From the NCBI GenBank assembly GCA_038231255.1, contig JBBRLR010000015.1, positions 1 through 64,000 of the forward strand: 64,000 nucleotides of DNA, read 5' to 3'. Position 1 is the stretch's first letter. Every line of letters begins with the position of its first letter. The notes beneath the pieces are model-generated. The model was not told where the DNA came from. It made no database searches and was given only the letters and a program-made list of their open reading frames with translations. Positions 1 to 8,424 of this stretch are shown in pieces. The position numbers and the translations under genes were made by a program. This stretch comes from JALYUS01 sp038231255 (GTDB lineage: Bacteria > Chloroflexota > Chloroflexia > Thermomicrobiales > JALYUS01).

Positions 1-2
1 AC

Positions 3-83
3 CGACTCAAGCTGGTGAAGCGGGCGATGTATGGGCGGGGCAAGTTCGACCTGCTGCGGCAGCGGTTGCTGCATGCGGCCTAA
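3..83 (+). CDS. C-terminal end of an ISL3-type transposase (cut by window edge)
   Basis: Only the last 26 codons are visible, open from the window edge to TAA at 81-83. The peptide contains LKLVKRAMYGRGKFDLL, a C-terminal signature I associate with ISL3-family transposases, and it ends in LLHAA. The gene therefore enters from upstream and stops about 35 bases before a second insertion sequence, so the left edge of the window is a nest of mobile elements. The downstream sequence near 94-110 (gagtgcgggagaacc) may be the end of this ISL3 element. No more can be said without upstream sequence. Confidence 0.6.
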   Translation, partial: RLKLVKRAMYGRGKFDLLRQRLLHAA

Positions 84-110
84 TCGTCGTCATCGAGAGT
101 GCGGGAGAAC

Positions 111-137
111 CATGATGTTGCACATATACCGTCAGTG
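111..137 (+). repeat. Left terminal inverted repeat of the IS
   Basis: This 27-base stretch matches the reverse complement of 2023-2049 at 18 positions. The shared blocks are catga, tgcac, ata and gtca. Alignment was by eye only. Confidence 0.55.
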
Positions 138-166
138 AGGGCTGTCAAACGGCGCACAGCCTCGCT

Positions 167-1917
167 TCATCCCACCTCAAGCGCGAACAGGGGTGGCTGT
201 GCGACCGGCTCCCGCCGCGCCGCGCGGGGCGCGTAGTCCGGTCGACGCATCACCTTCAGCCATTCATCATCATTCAATTCCCACAGCGATAACTGCGGCG
301 ACCGATACGGCGTCTCGAAGAGCTGCGGCGACTCGACTGCGCGCAGATGCGCCTTGTCCGGTTGGTAGCGCACCCGATATTGCGCCAGCGGCTCATCCGC
401 GTACTCCAAGGTCAGCGTCTCGCCGTACAACCAGACCGCTGCGCGCTCCCGCGCCAACCCCCGTTCGCCATATCTGCCCAGAGGGCGCCCGGCCAATGCC
501 GGAATCGCACATAGCCGAGCCGGTCGAGCTTCCTGCCGAAACGGGTCCGGTAGAAGAGGCGATGGAGGTCTTCCGGCGTCACCAGTCGGCCGTTGTACCA
601 ACCGAGGACATCACGCGGACTGCGGCGATCATCGTCGCGGTCCTGATGCGCCCAATGGACCTGATAGTTGAGATCGACGACCCATTGATCGTGCACCGCC
701 AGCAGTTCGGCCCAACTCGTCGCCTTGGCGAAATGCCAGTCCGCCATCCGGCGCTGGATCTTGAAGGTCGTCTCGATATAATTCTGCCAGGGCTTGCCCC
801 GCTCGATCTCGCGCTTCTCGATGCCGAGCGCGGCGTAAATCGCTTTCGACTGCTTGGCGGTGACGAAGACCGCGCCGCTATCGCTGACGAGGGTTTCCGG
901 CACGCCATGTTGCCGGATCGCGGCGTAGAGGATCATGAGATAGGAGGAGAGATCCTGCGCCGGGAAGATGCCGCTGGCGAGGATCGCGCGGCTGTAGTTC
1001 TCTAAAATAGAGACGCAATAGACCTTCATGCCGATGTTCGCCATGTCGAGATGGCGAATGTCCACGCTCCAATACTGGTGCCGACGGGTCGCCGCGAAGG
1101 GCTGCGGCGTCTTCGTGTGCGGGGCACGCGCCGGTTTGGCGAGCCCATACAGTTTGCGATTGCGCGCCATGATCCGCCCGCAAGTGCGTGGGCTCAACTC
1201 GATCCCCTGCTGCTTGAGTGCCGCGTGCATCCGCCAGGCGCCGAGTTCGGGATTCTCTTGTAAGCGCTTGATCGCGGCGATTGCTGGCAGACCGACCGTG
1301 CGCACCCCGTCGGTGCGCGCATGGCTCTTGTCGGTCATCCCCCGCAACCCTTCGGCGATCCAGCGCTTCAGGGTGTCATGGACGGTGTGCCGCGTGACCT
1401 GCAGATAGGCGGCGATGCTCGTCACCGTCCAGCCCTCGCCGTGCAGCGTGAGCACCGCGTGCCGCTGCGCAGCGGAGTCAGCGACCTGATGGTAGGGCGG
1501 AAACCGGCGCCCGACGAGGATGGGCAGCGGGTCCTCGGCGAGGATGCGCCGCACGGTGTTGTGGCTCGGACGCCGTCCGAACTGGACACCACAGATCGTC
1601 GCGATCTCATGGTCGTTGAAGGCGGGATGCTCGGCCTTGAGTATGAGGATGGCCCGCTGGATTTCCTCGGGCAGGATGCGATGGCGCTCCACTTTCGGCG
1701 GACCGAACAGGCTGGCCATCCCCTCGCGCTCGAAGCGCGCCGCCTGCCGGTAGAGCGTGCGTTGGGGAGCGCCGGTCAGACGGGCGCGTTCCGCCGGGGA
1801 ATGGCCGAAGAGGACGACAGGACGGATCAGTTCGTAGGTACGCTGCTCGGGGAAGCGGACGAGCAGGTCGAGTTGCTGCCAGTCGTCGGTCTGCTCGCTG
1901 CGCTGCCGCTGCCCCAT
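167..1917 (-). pseudogene. DDE integrase-core transposase, frameshifted near its C-terminus
   Basis: Translation from ATG at 1917 gives an N-terminal helix-turn-helix region, a second HTH (SIAAYLQVTRHTVHDTLKRW) and an rve/DDE integrase core. Catalytic acidic residues are recognisable in YWSVDIRHLD, LVSDSG and the Glu of KPWQNYIE. The first frame runs to 412, but the family-typical C-terminal part (YGERGLARERAAVWLYGE onward) is in another frame that ends at 167. The frames change near 475-505, just after GYVRFRHW. The full product would be roughly 570-580 residues. The shift could be an inactivating mutation, an assembly error or, less likely, programmed frameshifting. No obvious slippery A-run was seen at the junction, which is GC-rich. 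This is the mobility gene of the surrounding IS. Confidence 0.8.
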
Positions 1918-2022
1918 CGTCGTCCACCCTCCGCTCAGGGATGGCGAAGCGGGCCAACAGACCCCGCAGATCAGTCATCCCAACGTTATGTCGAGTGGCG
2001 GAGTATAGGGGCTTGCCTGGCT

Positions 2023-2049
2023 GATTGACAATATCCGTGCAGTCTCATG
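2023..2049 (-). repeat. Right terminal inverted repeat of the IS
   Basis: This is the partner of 111-137. Its inner part overlaps the first in-frame codons of the FG-GAP gene: the apparent ATG at 2047 lies in the repeat, and the frame is closed by TGA at 2026-2028. Confidence 0.55.
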
Positions 2050-5000
2050 TGGCTTAGTTCACAGAGCAGCGCCATCGCGTCGGCGAATGGCACGAATACG
2101 ATTGTCGTCGGCGCACCCTCGGAGTCGGTCAGCGGGCAGAGCGAGCAAGGGGCGGTCTACGTCTTCACCGGCAGTGGCAGCACGTACCTACAGCGCGCGC
2201 GATTGACCGCCACCGACGGGGCATCCCAGAACAAATTCGGCCAATCGGTCGCCGTTACGATCAGTGGCGGGACGACGACCGTCGTCGTCGGCACATTCAA
2301 CGTCGGGAAGGCATACGTCTACACGAGCAGCAATGGCGGAGGCTACAGCGAGCAGGCCCGGCTCGTCTCGCCCGACCCGACAAACGGCGATAACTTTGGC
2401 GTCAGCGTCGCCACCGCGACGAATAGCGGGGCGACGATTATCGCGGTCGGCGCGCCAGGTCACAATGTTGGCACGGGATTCGGGCGAGGTTCGGTCTACC
2501 TGTTCGCTGGCAGTGGGGCATCGTATCCGCAACAGACCGAGTTGACCGATTCAAGCGGCCGCGCCGGCGAAAACTTCGGTGCGGGCGTCGCGCTCGTCAG
2601 CAACGGCGGCACGAACACGCTGGCGGTCGGTGTCGCCGCGAAATCGGTCTCCTCGAGTGGCTTCCTTCAAGGGGCGGTCACGCTCTTCACGGGGAGCGGC
2701 ACGAGTTACAACTCCGTTGATCTCTCCCCCTCGACGAATGGTCTGTCCAATAATTATGTCGGTTACGCGATCGCGGTTGGGGTGCTCAATGGGATCACCA
2801 CCGTCGCCGCCGGCGCTTCCCCGGGCATGGACTCGGGCCAAGGTGCGGTCTATGTCTTTGCCGGCTCCGGCACGTCGTACACGATGACGACGCTCACCGA
2901 TGCGAAGGGCGCGGCGCTTGACCAATTCGGTCGGTCGGTCGCGGTCGGCTACAGTTACAGCCAAACGCTCGTCGCGGTCGGCGCGGCGGGGAAGAACGGC
3001 AATACCGGGAATCCGTCGGACGGCGTGCTAGTCTTCACGCAGACTGGCGCCTCCTACTCCCAATCGTCGTTGCCCGAATTGAATGGCGCCGCAGGAGATC
3101 ATTACGGGTCGAGCGTGGCGATGCAGGCGGTGTCGAACGGCGATCCGGTCGTTGTTGGCGGGGCCTTCGGTAATTTGGGTGGGGCCGCTCAGACTGGGAC
3201 GGCGACGGTTTCGTCGTGGAGCGCGCAGGCATCCGTGCGGGCAACCTTCGGTGACGGCTCGCAGATGCTCGTTAGCCCTGCTGCCAGCCCCTACTCCGGC
3301 ACCCCTTTCCACCTCGCCGCCAGCGTCGTGGACGGTAACGGCAATGCGATTCCACCGACCGGTGTCACCTTCATCGTCACCCCGAACGGCAGCACGGGCG
3401 GCCTTTTCACCGCTAGTGATCCCACCAGCACGACGCTCCACGTCACGACGCGCGACGGCAGCAGCGGCACAACCGCCGGTCAGACCGACACAATCAACCT
3501 CTACCCCTCCAGCGCCGCCGGGTCGTTTACCGTCACTGCGGCGGCGGACGGCACCGCGCTCAGCGCGACCTACGCGCTCACCATCATCGCCACGGTGCCC
3601 ACGCCGACGATTAATGCGGTGCGCCCGGCGCAGACGACCGGCGCGGTGGCACAGAACGCCGTGCCCAACGCGACTACATCGCTGCCACCTGGGTTCAGCC
3701 CCCCGCTGGTGGAAATTGACTCAACGAAGACGTACAAGGTCCACATCAACGGCTCGGGGTTCGTCAAGGAAACCTACACCCCAACCGATCCGAACGATCT
3801 ACACGGGCATCTCGTGACGCACTACGAAGTCGGGCTCGGTACCCCTTTCCTGTTGAAAACGGAGTACGTCAGCTCGACCGAGGTGATCGTGTATGTGAGC
3901 GGCCCCCAGGGCATGTTCATGGGCCTGACCAGTGACGCGAACGCGGACATCCAAGTCGAGAACCCGTCGAGTAGCCCGGGTGCGAACGATGGCGGAATCT
4001 CCGCTCCCAAGTTCCTTGGCCTCGTCATGCCCCGCCCTGCCCAGGCGGGCAGCACACTCACATGCAGCGGCTCGCTGAATATTCTCGCCTCGTCGAGCAA
4101 CCTGTTCGTACCGCCACTTTGCCAGGTCGTGGACGAGACGGGACATCCCGCCCCCAACACCAGCACCGGCGTTGCGGCCGGTGTTGTGGGGAGCAAAGGC
4201 GCCGAAATTATCGCCCAGGGCGGCGGCAATATCATCGCTCAAGGTGGCGGCAACATCATTGCCCAGGGCGGCGGCAACATCATCGCCCAAGGGGGCGGCA
4301 ACCTGATCACCAATGACGGTGGATCCCTCGTCAGCAATGCCGGCGGCACTATCACCCAGAATAGCGCGCCGAAACCCGCGTCGCAGCCGTCACCCGCGCA
4401 AGCCCCGGTGGGGCGCGCCGGGCAGAGCAGCGTGCAGCCCCGCACCGCCTCCTCGGTGAACGGCGATTATATCGCCAGCACCGATGCCCACTCCATCATC
4501 ATGGCTCCCCCCGTCCTTTCCAACGGCATCCCCGGCACCTTCACCCGTACCCTTGCCGTGGACGGCATCGCCACCCCGGTCACCTACACCATCACCAACC
4601 TTAACCCCCACGACGGCCACCCCGCCACGATCACCGCCCTTTCCCGCACCGCCGCCTCGACCGGCGATCCCGCCTTCATCCTCACTGTCACCGGCACCGG
4701 GTTTATTACCACCAACGGCGGCTCCGTCCTCTCCTACGGCGGCGTCCAGCTCGTCACCACCGTCGACTCCGCCACCCAACTCCACGCCACCATCCCCGCT
4801 AACCTGCTCCTTTACCCCGGCGCCCTCGATGTGCTCGTCATCAACCCCGACCCCAACGGCGGCGCATCGCTCCCCGCCACGTTCACCGTCACCCACGCCA
4901 CCACGATGACTCTCGCCCAGCTCTCGCCCAGCAGCATCGCGCCCAACAGCCCGTCGTTCACGCTGACGGTGACGGGCACGAACTTCGTCAACGGCGCGAC

Positions 5001-5292
5001 GGTGAAATGGAACGGCACGGCGTTGGCGACCACCTTCGTTTCGGCGACCTCGCTGACCGCGACCGTCCCCGCAGACCTCATTGCGCGGTCGGGGACGGCG
5101 CAGGTGACGGTGGCCGACCCGCTGGGCGGCGCGACGGGCGGGCTAACGTTCACGGTATTGACACCGAACGCGCTGCCGCCGCCGCGACCGGGAGTACCAC
5201 CGGTACCGGGGGTGAACCCACTGCCAGCGGGGCGGTCGCCTGCGCCCCCATCGGGCGGCCCGCCGCCCCTCCCGCTGCCGCCCAGTCGCTAG
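2047..5292 (+). CDS. FG-GAP / IPT repeat surface protein, 5' end removed by IS insertion
   Basis: A 1081-residue extracellular-type protein. Residues 1-400 hold one partial and about six further FG-GAP-like units, recognisable by L-[TS]-[DA]-x(5-7)-[NDQ]-FG-x-S-V-A followed by V-V-G-A. An Ig-like stretch follows (about 410-520), then a tandem IIAQGGGN block (721-752), and two IPT/TIG-like domains (about 860-1040: TVTGTGF, TVTGTNFVNGATVKW). The C-terminal tail is rich in Pro and Gly. Such proteins are normally secreted for adhesion or surface display. Here there is no signal peptide and no ribosome-binding site. The first residues correspond to the middle of an FG-GAP unit, and the frame closes inside the IS end. 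I infer that the true N-terminus was lost, so secretion is doubtful unless a promoter and start were supplied by the IS. Confidence 0.8.
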   Translation: MWLSSQSSAIASANGTNTIVVGAPSESVSGQSEQGAVYVFTGSGSTYLQRARLTATDGASQNKFGQSVAVTISGGTTTVVVGTFNVGKAYVYTSSNGGGYSEQARLVSPDPTNGDNFGVSVATATNSGATIIAVGAPGHNVGTGFGRGSVYLFAGSGASYPQQTELTDSSGRAGENFGAGVALVSNGGTNTLAVGVAAKSVSSSGFLQGAVTLFTGSGTSYNSVDLSPSTNGLSNNYVGYAIAVGVLNGITTVAAGASPGMDSGQGAVYVFAGSGTSYTMTTLTDAKGAALDQFGRSVAVGYSYSQTLVAVGAAGKNGNTGNPSDGVLVFTQTGASYSQSSLPELNGAAGDHYGSSVAMQAVSNGDPVVVGGAFGNLGGAAQTGTATVSSWSAQASVRATFGDGSQMLVSPAASPYSGTPFHLAASVVDGNGNAIPPTGVTFIVTPNGSTGGLFTASDPTSTTLHVTTRDGSSGTTAGQTDTINLYPSSAAGSFTVTAAADGTALSATYALTIIATVPTPTINAVRPAQTTGAVAQNAVPNATTSLPPGFSPPLVEIDSTKTYKVHINGSGFVKETYTPTDPNDLHGHLVTHYEVGLGTPFLLKTEYVSSTEVIVYVSGPQGMFMGLTSDANADIQVENPSSSPGANDGGISAPKFLGLVMPRPAQAGSTLTCSGSLNILASSSNLFVPPLCQVVDETGHPAPNTSTGVAAGVVGSKGAEIIAQGGGNIIAQGGGNIIAQGGGNIIAQGGGNLITNDGGSLVSNAGGTITQNSAPKPASQPSPAQAPVGRAGQSSVQPRTASSVNGDYIASTDAHSIIMAPPVLSNGIPGTFTRTLAVDGIATPVTYTITNLNPHDGHPATITALSRTAASTGDPAFILTVTGTGFITTNGGSVLSYGGVQLVTTVDSATQLHATIPANLLLYPGALDVLVINPDPNGGASLPATFTVTHATTMTLAQLSPSSIAPNSPSFTLTVTGTNFVNGATVKWNGTALATTFVSATSLTATVPADLIARSGTAQVTVADPLGGATGGLTFTVLTPNALPPPRPGVPPVPGVNPLPAGRSPAPPSGGPPPLPLPPSR
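4207..4302 (+). repeat. Four tandem 24-bp units encoding IIAQGGGN
   Basis: Four consecutive 24-base units (4207, 4231, 4255, 4279) encode IIAQGGGN each time, with synonymous differences. Decayed units follow (LITNDGG, LVSNAGG). The synonymous drift suggests selection on the peptide rather than a very recent expansion. Confidence 0.9.
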
Positions 5293-5370
5293 CGGCTGAT
5301 GAGAGCGGGAGCGCCATCCGGGCGAGGTTTTTCCAGAAGACCCCTCGACCTGGGTGGCGCCCCCACTCTC

Positions 5371-5492
5371 TTCACCCCCGGCCCCTATCGTACGGAGCCA
5401 TCGCCCTAAGACCACGAAAACGCCCCATGCATTTTCATTGCTCCCCCTCTCCATCGCACTGGCTCCGTACGAGAGGGGGCTGGGGGTGAGGT
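5371..5492. repeat. Dispersed intergenic repeat, inverted arms (family A)
   Basis: The left arm (cacccccggcccct...cgtacggagcc) is matched in inverted orientation by the right arm (ggctccgtacgagagggggctgggggtgaggtt), forming a long imperfect hairpin between two convergent genes. Related ccccggcccctctcc / ggggttaggtt elements recur across the window. Confidence 0.7.
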
Positions 5493-5495
5493 TCG

Positions 5496-6248
5496 TTACC
5501 GATGGTACGCCTGCCCCGTCTCGCGCTCGTATGCCGCCGCGTTCTCGTCGTTCGGCGGGTAGTAGTCATGGACGGAACCGCCCGCCTCGACCTTGCCGCG
5601 AATCCAGATTTCCTGCCGCTCCTTCGCCGGGCCGTGCGCCGCGACATGCTCCGCCAGGTCGAGCGGCATCGCCAGCACGCCCTCGTCGTCGGCGAGGATG
5701 ATGTCGCCGGGGATCAGGTAGACGCCCGCCATGTTGCACGGCACGTCGTAGTCCACCGCCACCACATCCCGCCCGCTCGCCGACGGGTGCGCGTGCCCGG
5801 CGAAGACCGGCAAACCGACGCCCTTCAAATATGGCGTGTCGCGCACCGCGCCGTTGATCACCGCCGCCAGCGTGCCGCGATACTTGAGGCGCGTCGCGAG
5901 GATGTCGCCGATGATCCCCGCCGTCGGCACGCCGAGCGCGTCTACGCAGAAGACATCGCCCGGCTCGATGGACTCGATCAGGGCGATCTCGGCGGAGGTG
6001 CGCCGCTTCGCCGGGTCGTGCGGCCCTTCGACGCCCCGCCGCATCAGGTAGCGGCAGGTCCGCGCCCGCCCAACCAGCCGTTTGCCCAAACCCAGCGATT
6101 CGAGCGGCAGCAGCCCCTGCATATACGTATTGCGCCACCCTTGCTGCACGAGCAGTTGGCAGGCGGACGCCGTGCTCACCGATGCGAGATCGTCGCGAAT
6201 CGCGTCGAGACGCGCCGACTCTTCGTTGCCCCAAACCAACCCAGCCAT
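5496..6248 (-). CDS. RraA-like family protein (HMG/CHA aldolase-like)
   Basis: A 250-residue protein of the RraA / 4-hydroxy-4-methyl-2-oxoglutarate aldolase fold. Family landmarks are the central GVPTAGIIGDILATRLK segment and the GAVRD motif, whose Arg and Asp bind substrate and metal in the aldolases. Members range from RNase E regulators to retro-aldolases acting on keto acids, so the substrate cannot be read from sequence. I prefer ATG at 6248 over the ATG at 6266, because the bases of the upstream ATG form the Shine-Dalgarno sequence GGGAGGAG eight bases before 6248. It is divergent from a sugar-binding protein gene and close to an oxidoreductase and a glucarate dehydratase-like enzyme, so a keto-acid aldolase role is plausible. 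Confidence 0.82.
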   Translation of the reverse strand: MAGLVWGNEESARLDAIRDDLASVSTASACQLLVQQGWRNTYMQGLLPLESLGLGKRLVGRARTCRYLMRRGVEGPHDPAKRRTSAEIALIESIEPGDVFCVDALGVPTAGIIGDILATRLKYRGTLAAVINGAVRDTPYLKGVGLPVFAGHAHPSASGRDVVAVDYDVPCNMAGVYLIPGDIILADDEGVLAMPLDLAEHVAAHGPAKERQEIWIRGKVEAGGSVHDYYPPNDENAAAYERETGQAYHR

Positions 6249-6574
6249 CGCGGAATCTCCTCCCATTCGGACTGCCCAACCAACGACGCTGCCGATTGTA
6301 GCGCACCACCCGCGAGAACATACGTCCGCGCAACTCCACTCACTGCATAGCGTTTTCGCTTGACAAAACAGGATGCGAATGGTAGCGTAACCATACTTTC
6401 TGGTAAGGAAAAACGTTGTCGCTCGTTCTGCCTTTTGGGACTTTTGCGCAAGCCTTCAGTCCTCGCAACATCACAAGTGTCGTCGCGTGGTTGCGCGCAT
6501 TGCTCAGGACGAGCGCATGTTGACCCACAAGGAGTATCGGGCATGTCGAGTATCGGTATGAGAAGGAGCGGGTA
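6249..6574. other. Divergent intergenic region
   Basis: This 326-base gap lies between the RraA-like gene (minus) and the first sugar-binding protein gene (plus). Apart from the promoter-like site at 6360-6388 and the ribosome-binding site AAGGAG just before 6575, I see no gene, RNA or clear operator in it. Confidence 0.6.
6360..6388 (+). promoter_or_regulatory. Sigma-70-like promoter for first sugar-binding protein
   Basis: TTGACA at 6360-6365 is followed by a 17-base spacer and TAGCGT at 6383-6388, about 190 bases before the start codon. A similarly placed TTGACA box precedes the second binding-protein gene. Confidence 0.5.
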
Positions 6575-8170
6575 ATGGCGAGTCACACACTACAGGACTC
6601 CAACCTGACACGGCGCGGTTTCCTCGGTGGCATTGCGGCGAGCGCGGCGACGGCCATCCTCGCCGCGTGCGGTGGCAGCACGGCGACCGATACGCCGAAA
6701 CCCGCCGCTACAACGGGAGCGGCACCAACCACTGCTTCTGCGGCAGCAACCGCAGCACCAGCAGTCGCGACGAAACCGGCGGGCAGCGCGGCAGCGGCGG
6801 GCACGACCGCCCCGAGCGGCAGCGCGGCGGCGGGTGGCACGACAACCGCTGCCTCGACCGGCTCGGTAAACGCTATCGCGCCACCTGCGTCGGGCGCGTT
6901 CAAGGGGCAGACGATCTCAGCGCTCGCCCGTCAGGAGTACTTCAAGGGCACCGAACAGGTGATTGACCAGGCGGTGGCAGACTTCGGCAAGCTGACCGGT
7001 GCGACGATTGACTACAACCATCAGAACGTCGACACAGGCGAGACTGTCACCAAGCAGGACGCGGCAGTCAAGTCCGGTAATGCGCCCGTGCTGTTCTACG
7101 GCGCCGGATATGCCCCGCAGTGGTACCAGTTCGGCGATCTCCTCGACGTGACTGATGTCGTCAACCAACTCCAGGACGCCTACGGCCCCGCCGAGGACGC
7201 CTTTAAGACCGAGCTCGTCATTGACAACAAATGGTACGGCATCCCCTACTCCACGCAGGTGACCGGCACCTTCGCACGCAAGGACTGGCTCGCGGAAAAA
7301 GGGATCAAGCCGGAGGAGATCAAGACTTTCGAGAACATGCGCGACATCGCCCTTGCCATCACCGATCCGGCCAAGAACCGCTACGGCTGGGGCATGACCA
7401 CCAACCGCAGCGGCGATGGCAATTTTCAGGTGGAGAGCATCCTTTGGGCGTACGGCGGCGCAATCAACAGCAACGACGGGCAGAAGGTGACCTTCAACTC
7501 GCCCGAGACGATCGCGGCGATCACCTTCCTCGCCGACATTCACACCAACCCGAAGTACAAGAACATGCTGCCGCCCGGCGTCGAGGGGTGGACGGACCCG
7601 TCGAACAACGAGGCGTGGCTGGCGGGGACGCTCGGCATCACCCAGAACGGCTACACGCTCTACGCGCAGTCCAAGGCGCAGAGTAACCCGGTCTACGACA
7701 AGACCGTAGTTCTGGCCGGTGTGACCGGCCCGGGCACGGATCAGATCATCACGGTGCCGGGCTACTTCTACTTCACGCTCTTCAAGAACGGAAAGAACCC
7801 GGAGGTAGCGAAGGAGATGGTGAAGTACCTGATCGCCCCCAGCTCATTTACGAATGTCTCCAAGCCGTCCAACGGCCTGAATATGCCGGCGTACAAGAAG
7901 GTGTGGGATGCCGATCCCTTCTACACGAACGGCGATCCTTCCTTCCCGGCGCTGCGCCAGCTGATCGAGGCGAAATTGCCAATCAAAAGCAAGACGGGCT
8001 TCGCCTTCCCGCAGATTATCAGCCCAGGGTATAGCGCGGTGAAAAGTCAGTATGTCCTCTCCGACATGATGGGCGACATTATCCAAAAGGGCACGAAGGT
8101 ACCGGACGCGGTGAAGGCGGCGCACGACCGGATGGTGCAACTCTTCGAGCAACTCGGCATCAAACAGTAA
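6575..8170 (+). CDS. Tat-exported sugar-binding lipoprotein (ABC family 1), copy 1
   Basis: A 531-residue extracellular solute-binding protein. Residues 12-32 form a Tat/lipoprotein signal: twin Arg at 13-14 in TRRGFLGG and a LAAC lipobox with Cys32. A low-complexity Ala/Thr linker runs to about residue 100, followed by a two-lobed family-1 binding protein. The chain carries strings shared with two paralogues here (NRYGWGMTTN, KYKNMLPPGV, NNEAWLAG). It would sit on the outer face of the membrane and deliver sugar to a permease such as the one at 12117. Start: AAGGAG lies about seven bases before ATG 6575. The gene has its own promoter and terminator, so it is probably expressed separately. 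The ligand is unknown; sugar-acid enzymes downstream hint at oxidised sugars. Confidence 0.9.
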   Translation: MASHTLQDSNLTRRGFLGGIAASAATAILAACGGSTATDTPKPAATTGAAPTTASAAATAAPAVATKPAGSAAAAGTTAPSGSAAAGGTTTAASTGSVNAIAPPASGAFKGQTISALARQEYFKGTEQVIDQAVADFGKLTGATIDYNHQNVDTGETVTKQDAAVKSGNAPVLFYGAGYAPQWYQFGDLLDVTDVVNQLQDAYGPAEDAFKTELVIDNKWYGIPYSTQVTGTFARKDWLAEKGIKPEEIKTFENMRDIALAITDPAKNRYGWGMTTNRSGDGNFQVESILWAYGGAINSNDGQKVTFNSPETIAAITFLADIHTNPKYKNMLPPGVEGWTDPSNNEAWLAGTLGITQNGYTLYAQSKAQSNPVYDKTVVLAGVTGPGTDQIITVPGYFYFTLFKNGKNPEVAKEMVKYLIAPSSFTNVSKPSNGLNMPAYKKVWDADPFYTNGDPSFPALRQLIEAKLPIKSKTGFAFPQIISPGYSAVKSQYVLSDMMGDIIQKGTKVPDAVKAAHDRMVQLFEQLGIKQ

Positions 8171-8191
8171 CGGCGAGTAACGCATGACGAG

Positions 8192-8226
8192 AAGAGTGCC
8201 GGAAGAAATTTCCGGCACTCTTTTGC
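8192..8226 (+). terminator. Rho-independent terminator after binding protein 1
   Basis: AAGAGTGCCGGAA (8192-8204) pairs with TTCCGGCACTCTT (8210-8222) around a five-base loop, and the stem runs into a short T-run. The position is 22 bases after the stop codon. Confidence 0.85.
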
Positions 8227-8260
8227 GTACGCACAATCAGGAGCCCGTCTCTGTTTCCGC

Positions 8261-8289
8261 TTGACAATATGGTTCATTGGGTGTACGTT
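8261..8289 (+). promoter_or_regulatory. Sigma-70-like promoter for second sugar-binding protein
   Basis: TTGACA at 8261-8266, a 17-base spacer and TACGTT at 8284-8289 lie about 135 bases before the second binding-protein gene and after the terminator of the first. Confidence 0.5.
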
Positions 8290-8424
8290 CCTTGCGATTT
8301 CCGCGTGCGCTCGGCAACGGCACAGAAGTATGTGTCGCGTTCCACTTGTTCCGAGTGCGCGTCAGTGTGGGATGGGCGAAGCCTTGTATCGCCCACGAGA
8401 CGTGGATAGTGAGGGAAGAAAACG

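Larger units (their letters stand above)
111..2049. mobile_element. Insertion sequence with integrase-core (DDE) transposase
   Basis: A transposase gene on the minus strand is bracketed by imperfect inverted repeats at 111-137 and 2023-2049, with 18 of 27 positions matching by eye. The core ends probably begin with TGCAC at 119 and finish with GTGCA at 2041. No convincing target-site duplication was found. The element lies between an ISL3 transposase tail and the FG-GAP gene, whose reading frame begins inside its right end, so it appears to have inserted into that gene. Boundaries are approximate. Confidence 0.7.

Noticed and set aside
193..1005. Plus-strand open frame opposite the transposase
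   Set aside because: It is antisense to a clear DDE transposase and has low-complexity, Arg/Ala-rich composition.
4207..4302. CRISPR-like array
   Set aside because: The units are contiguous 24-base coding repeats without spacers. No CRISPR array or cas gene was seen anywhere in the window.
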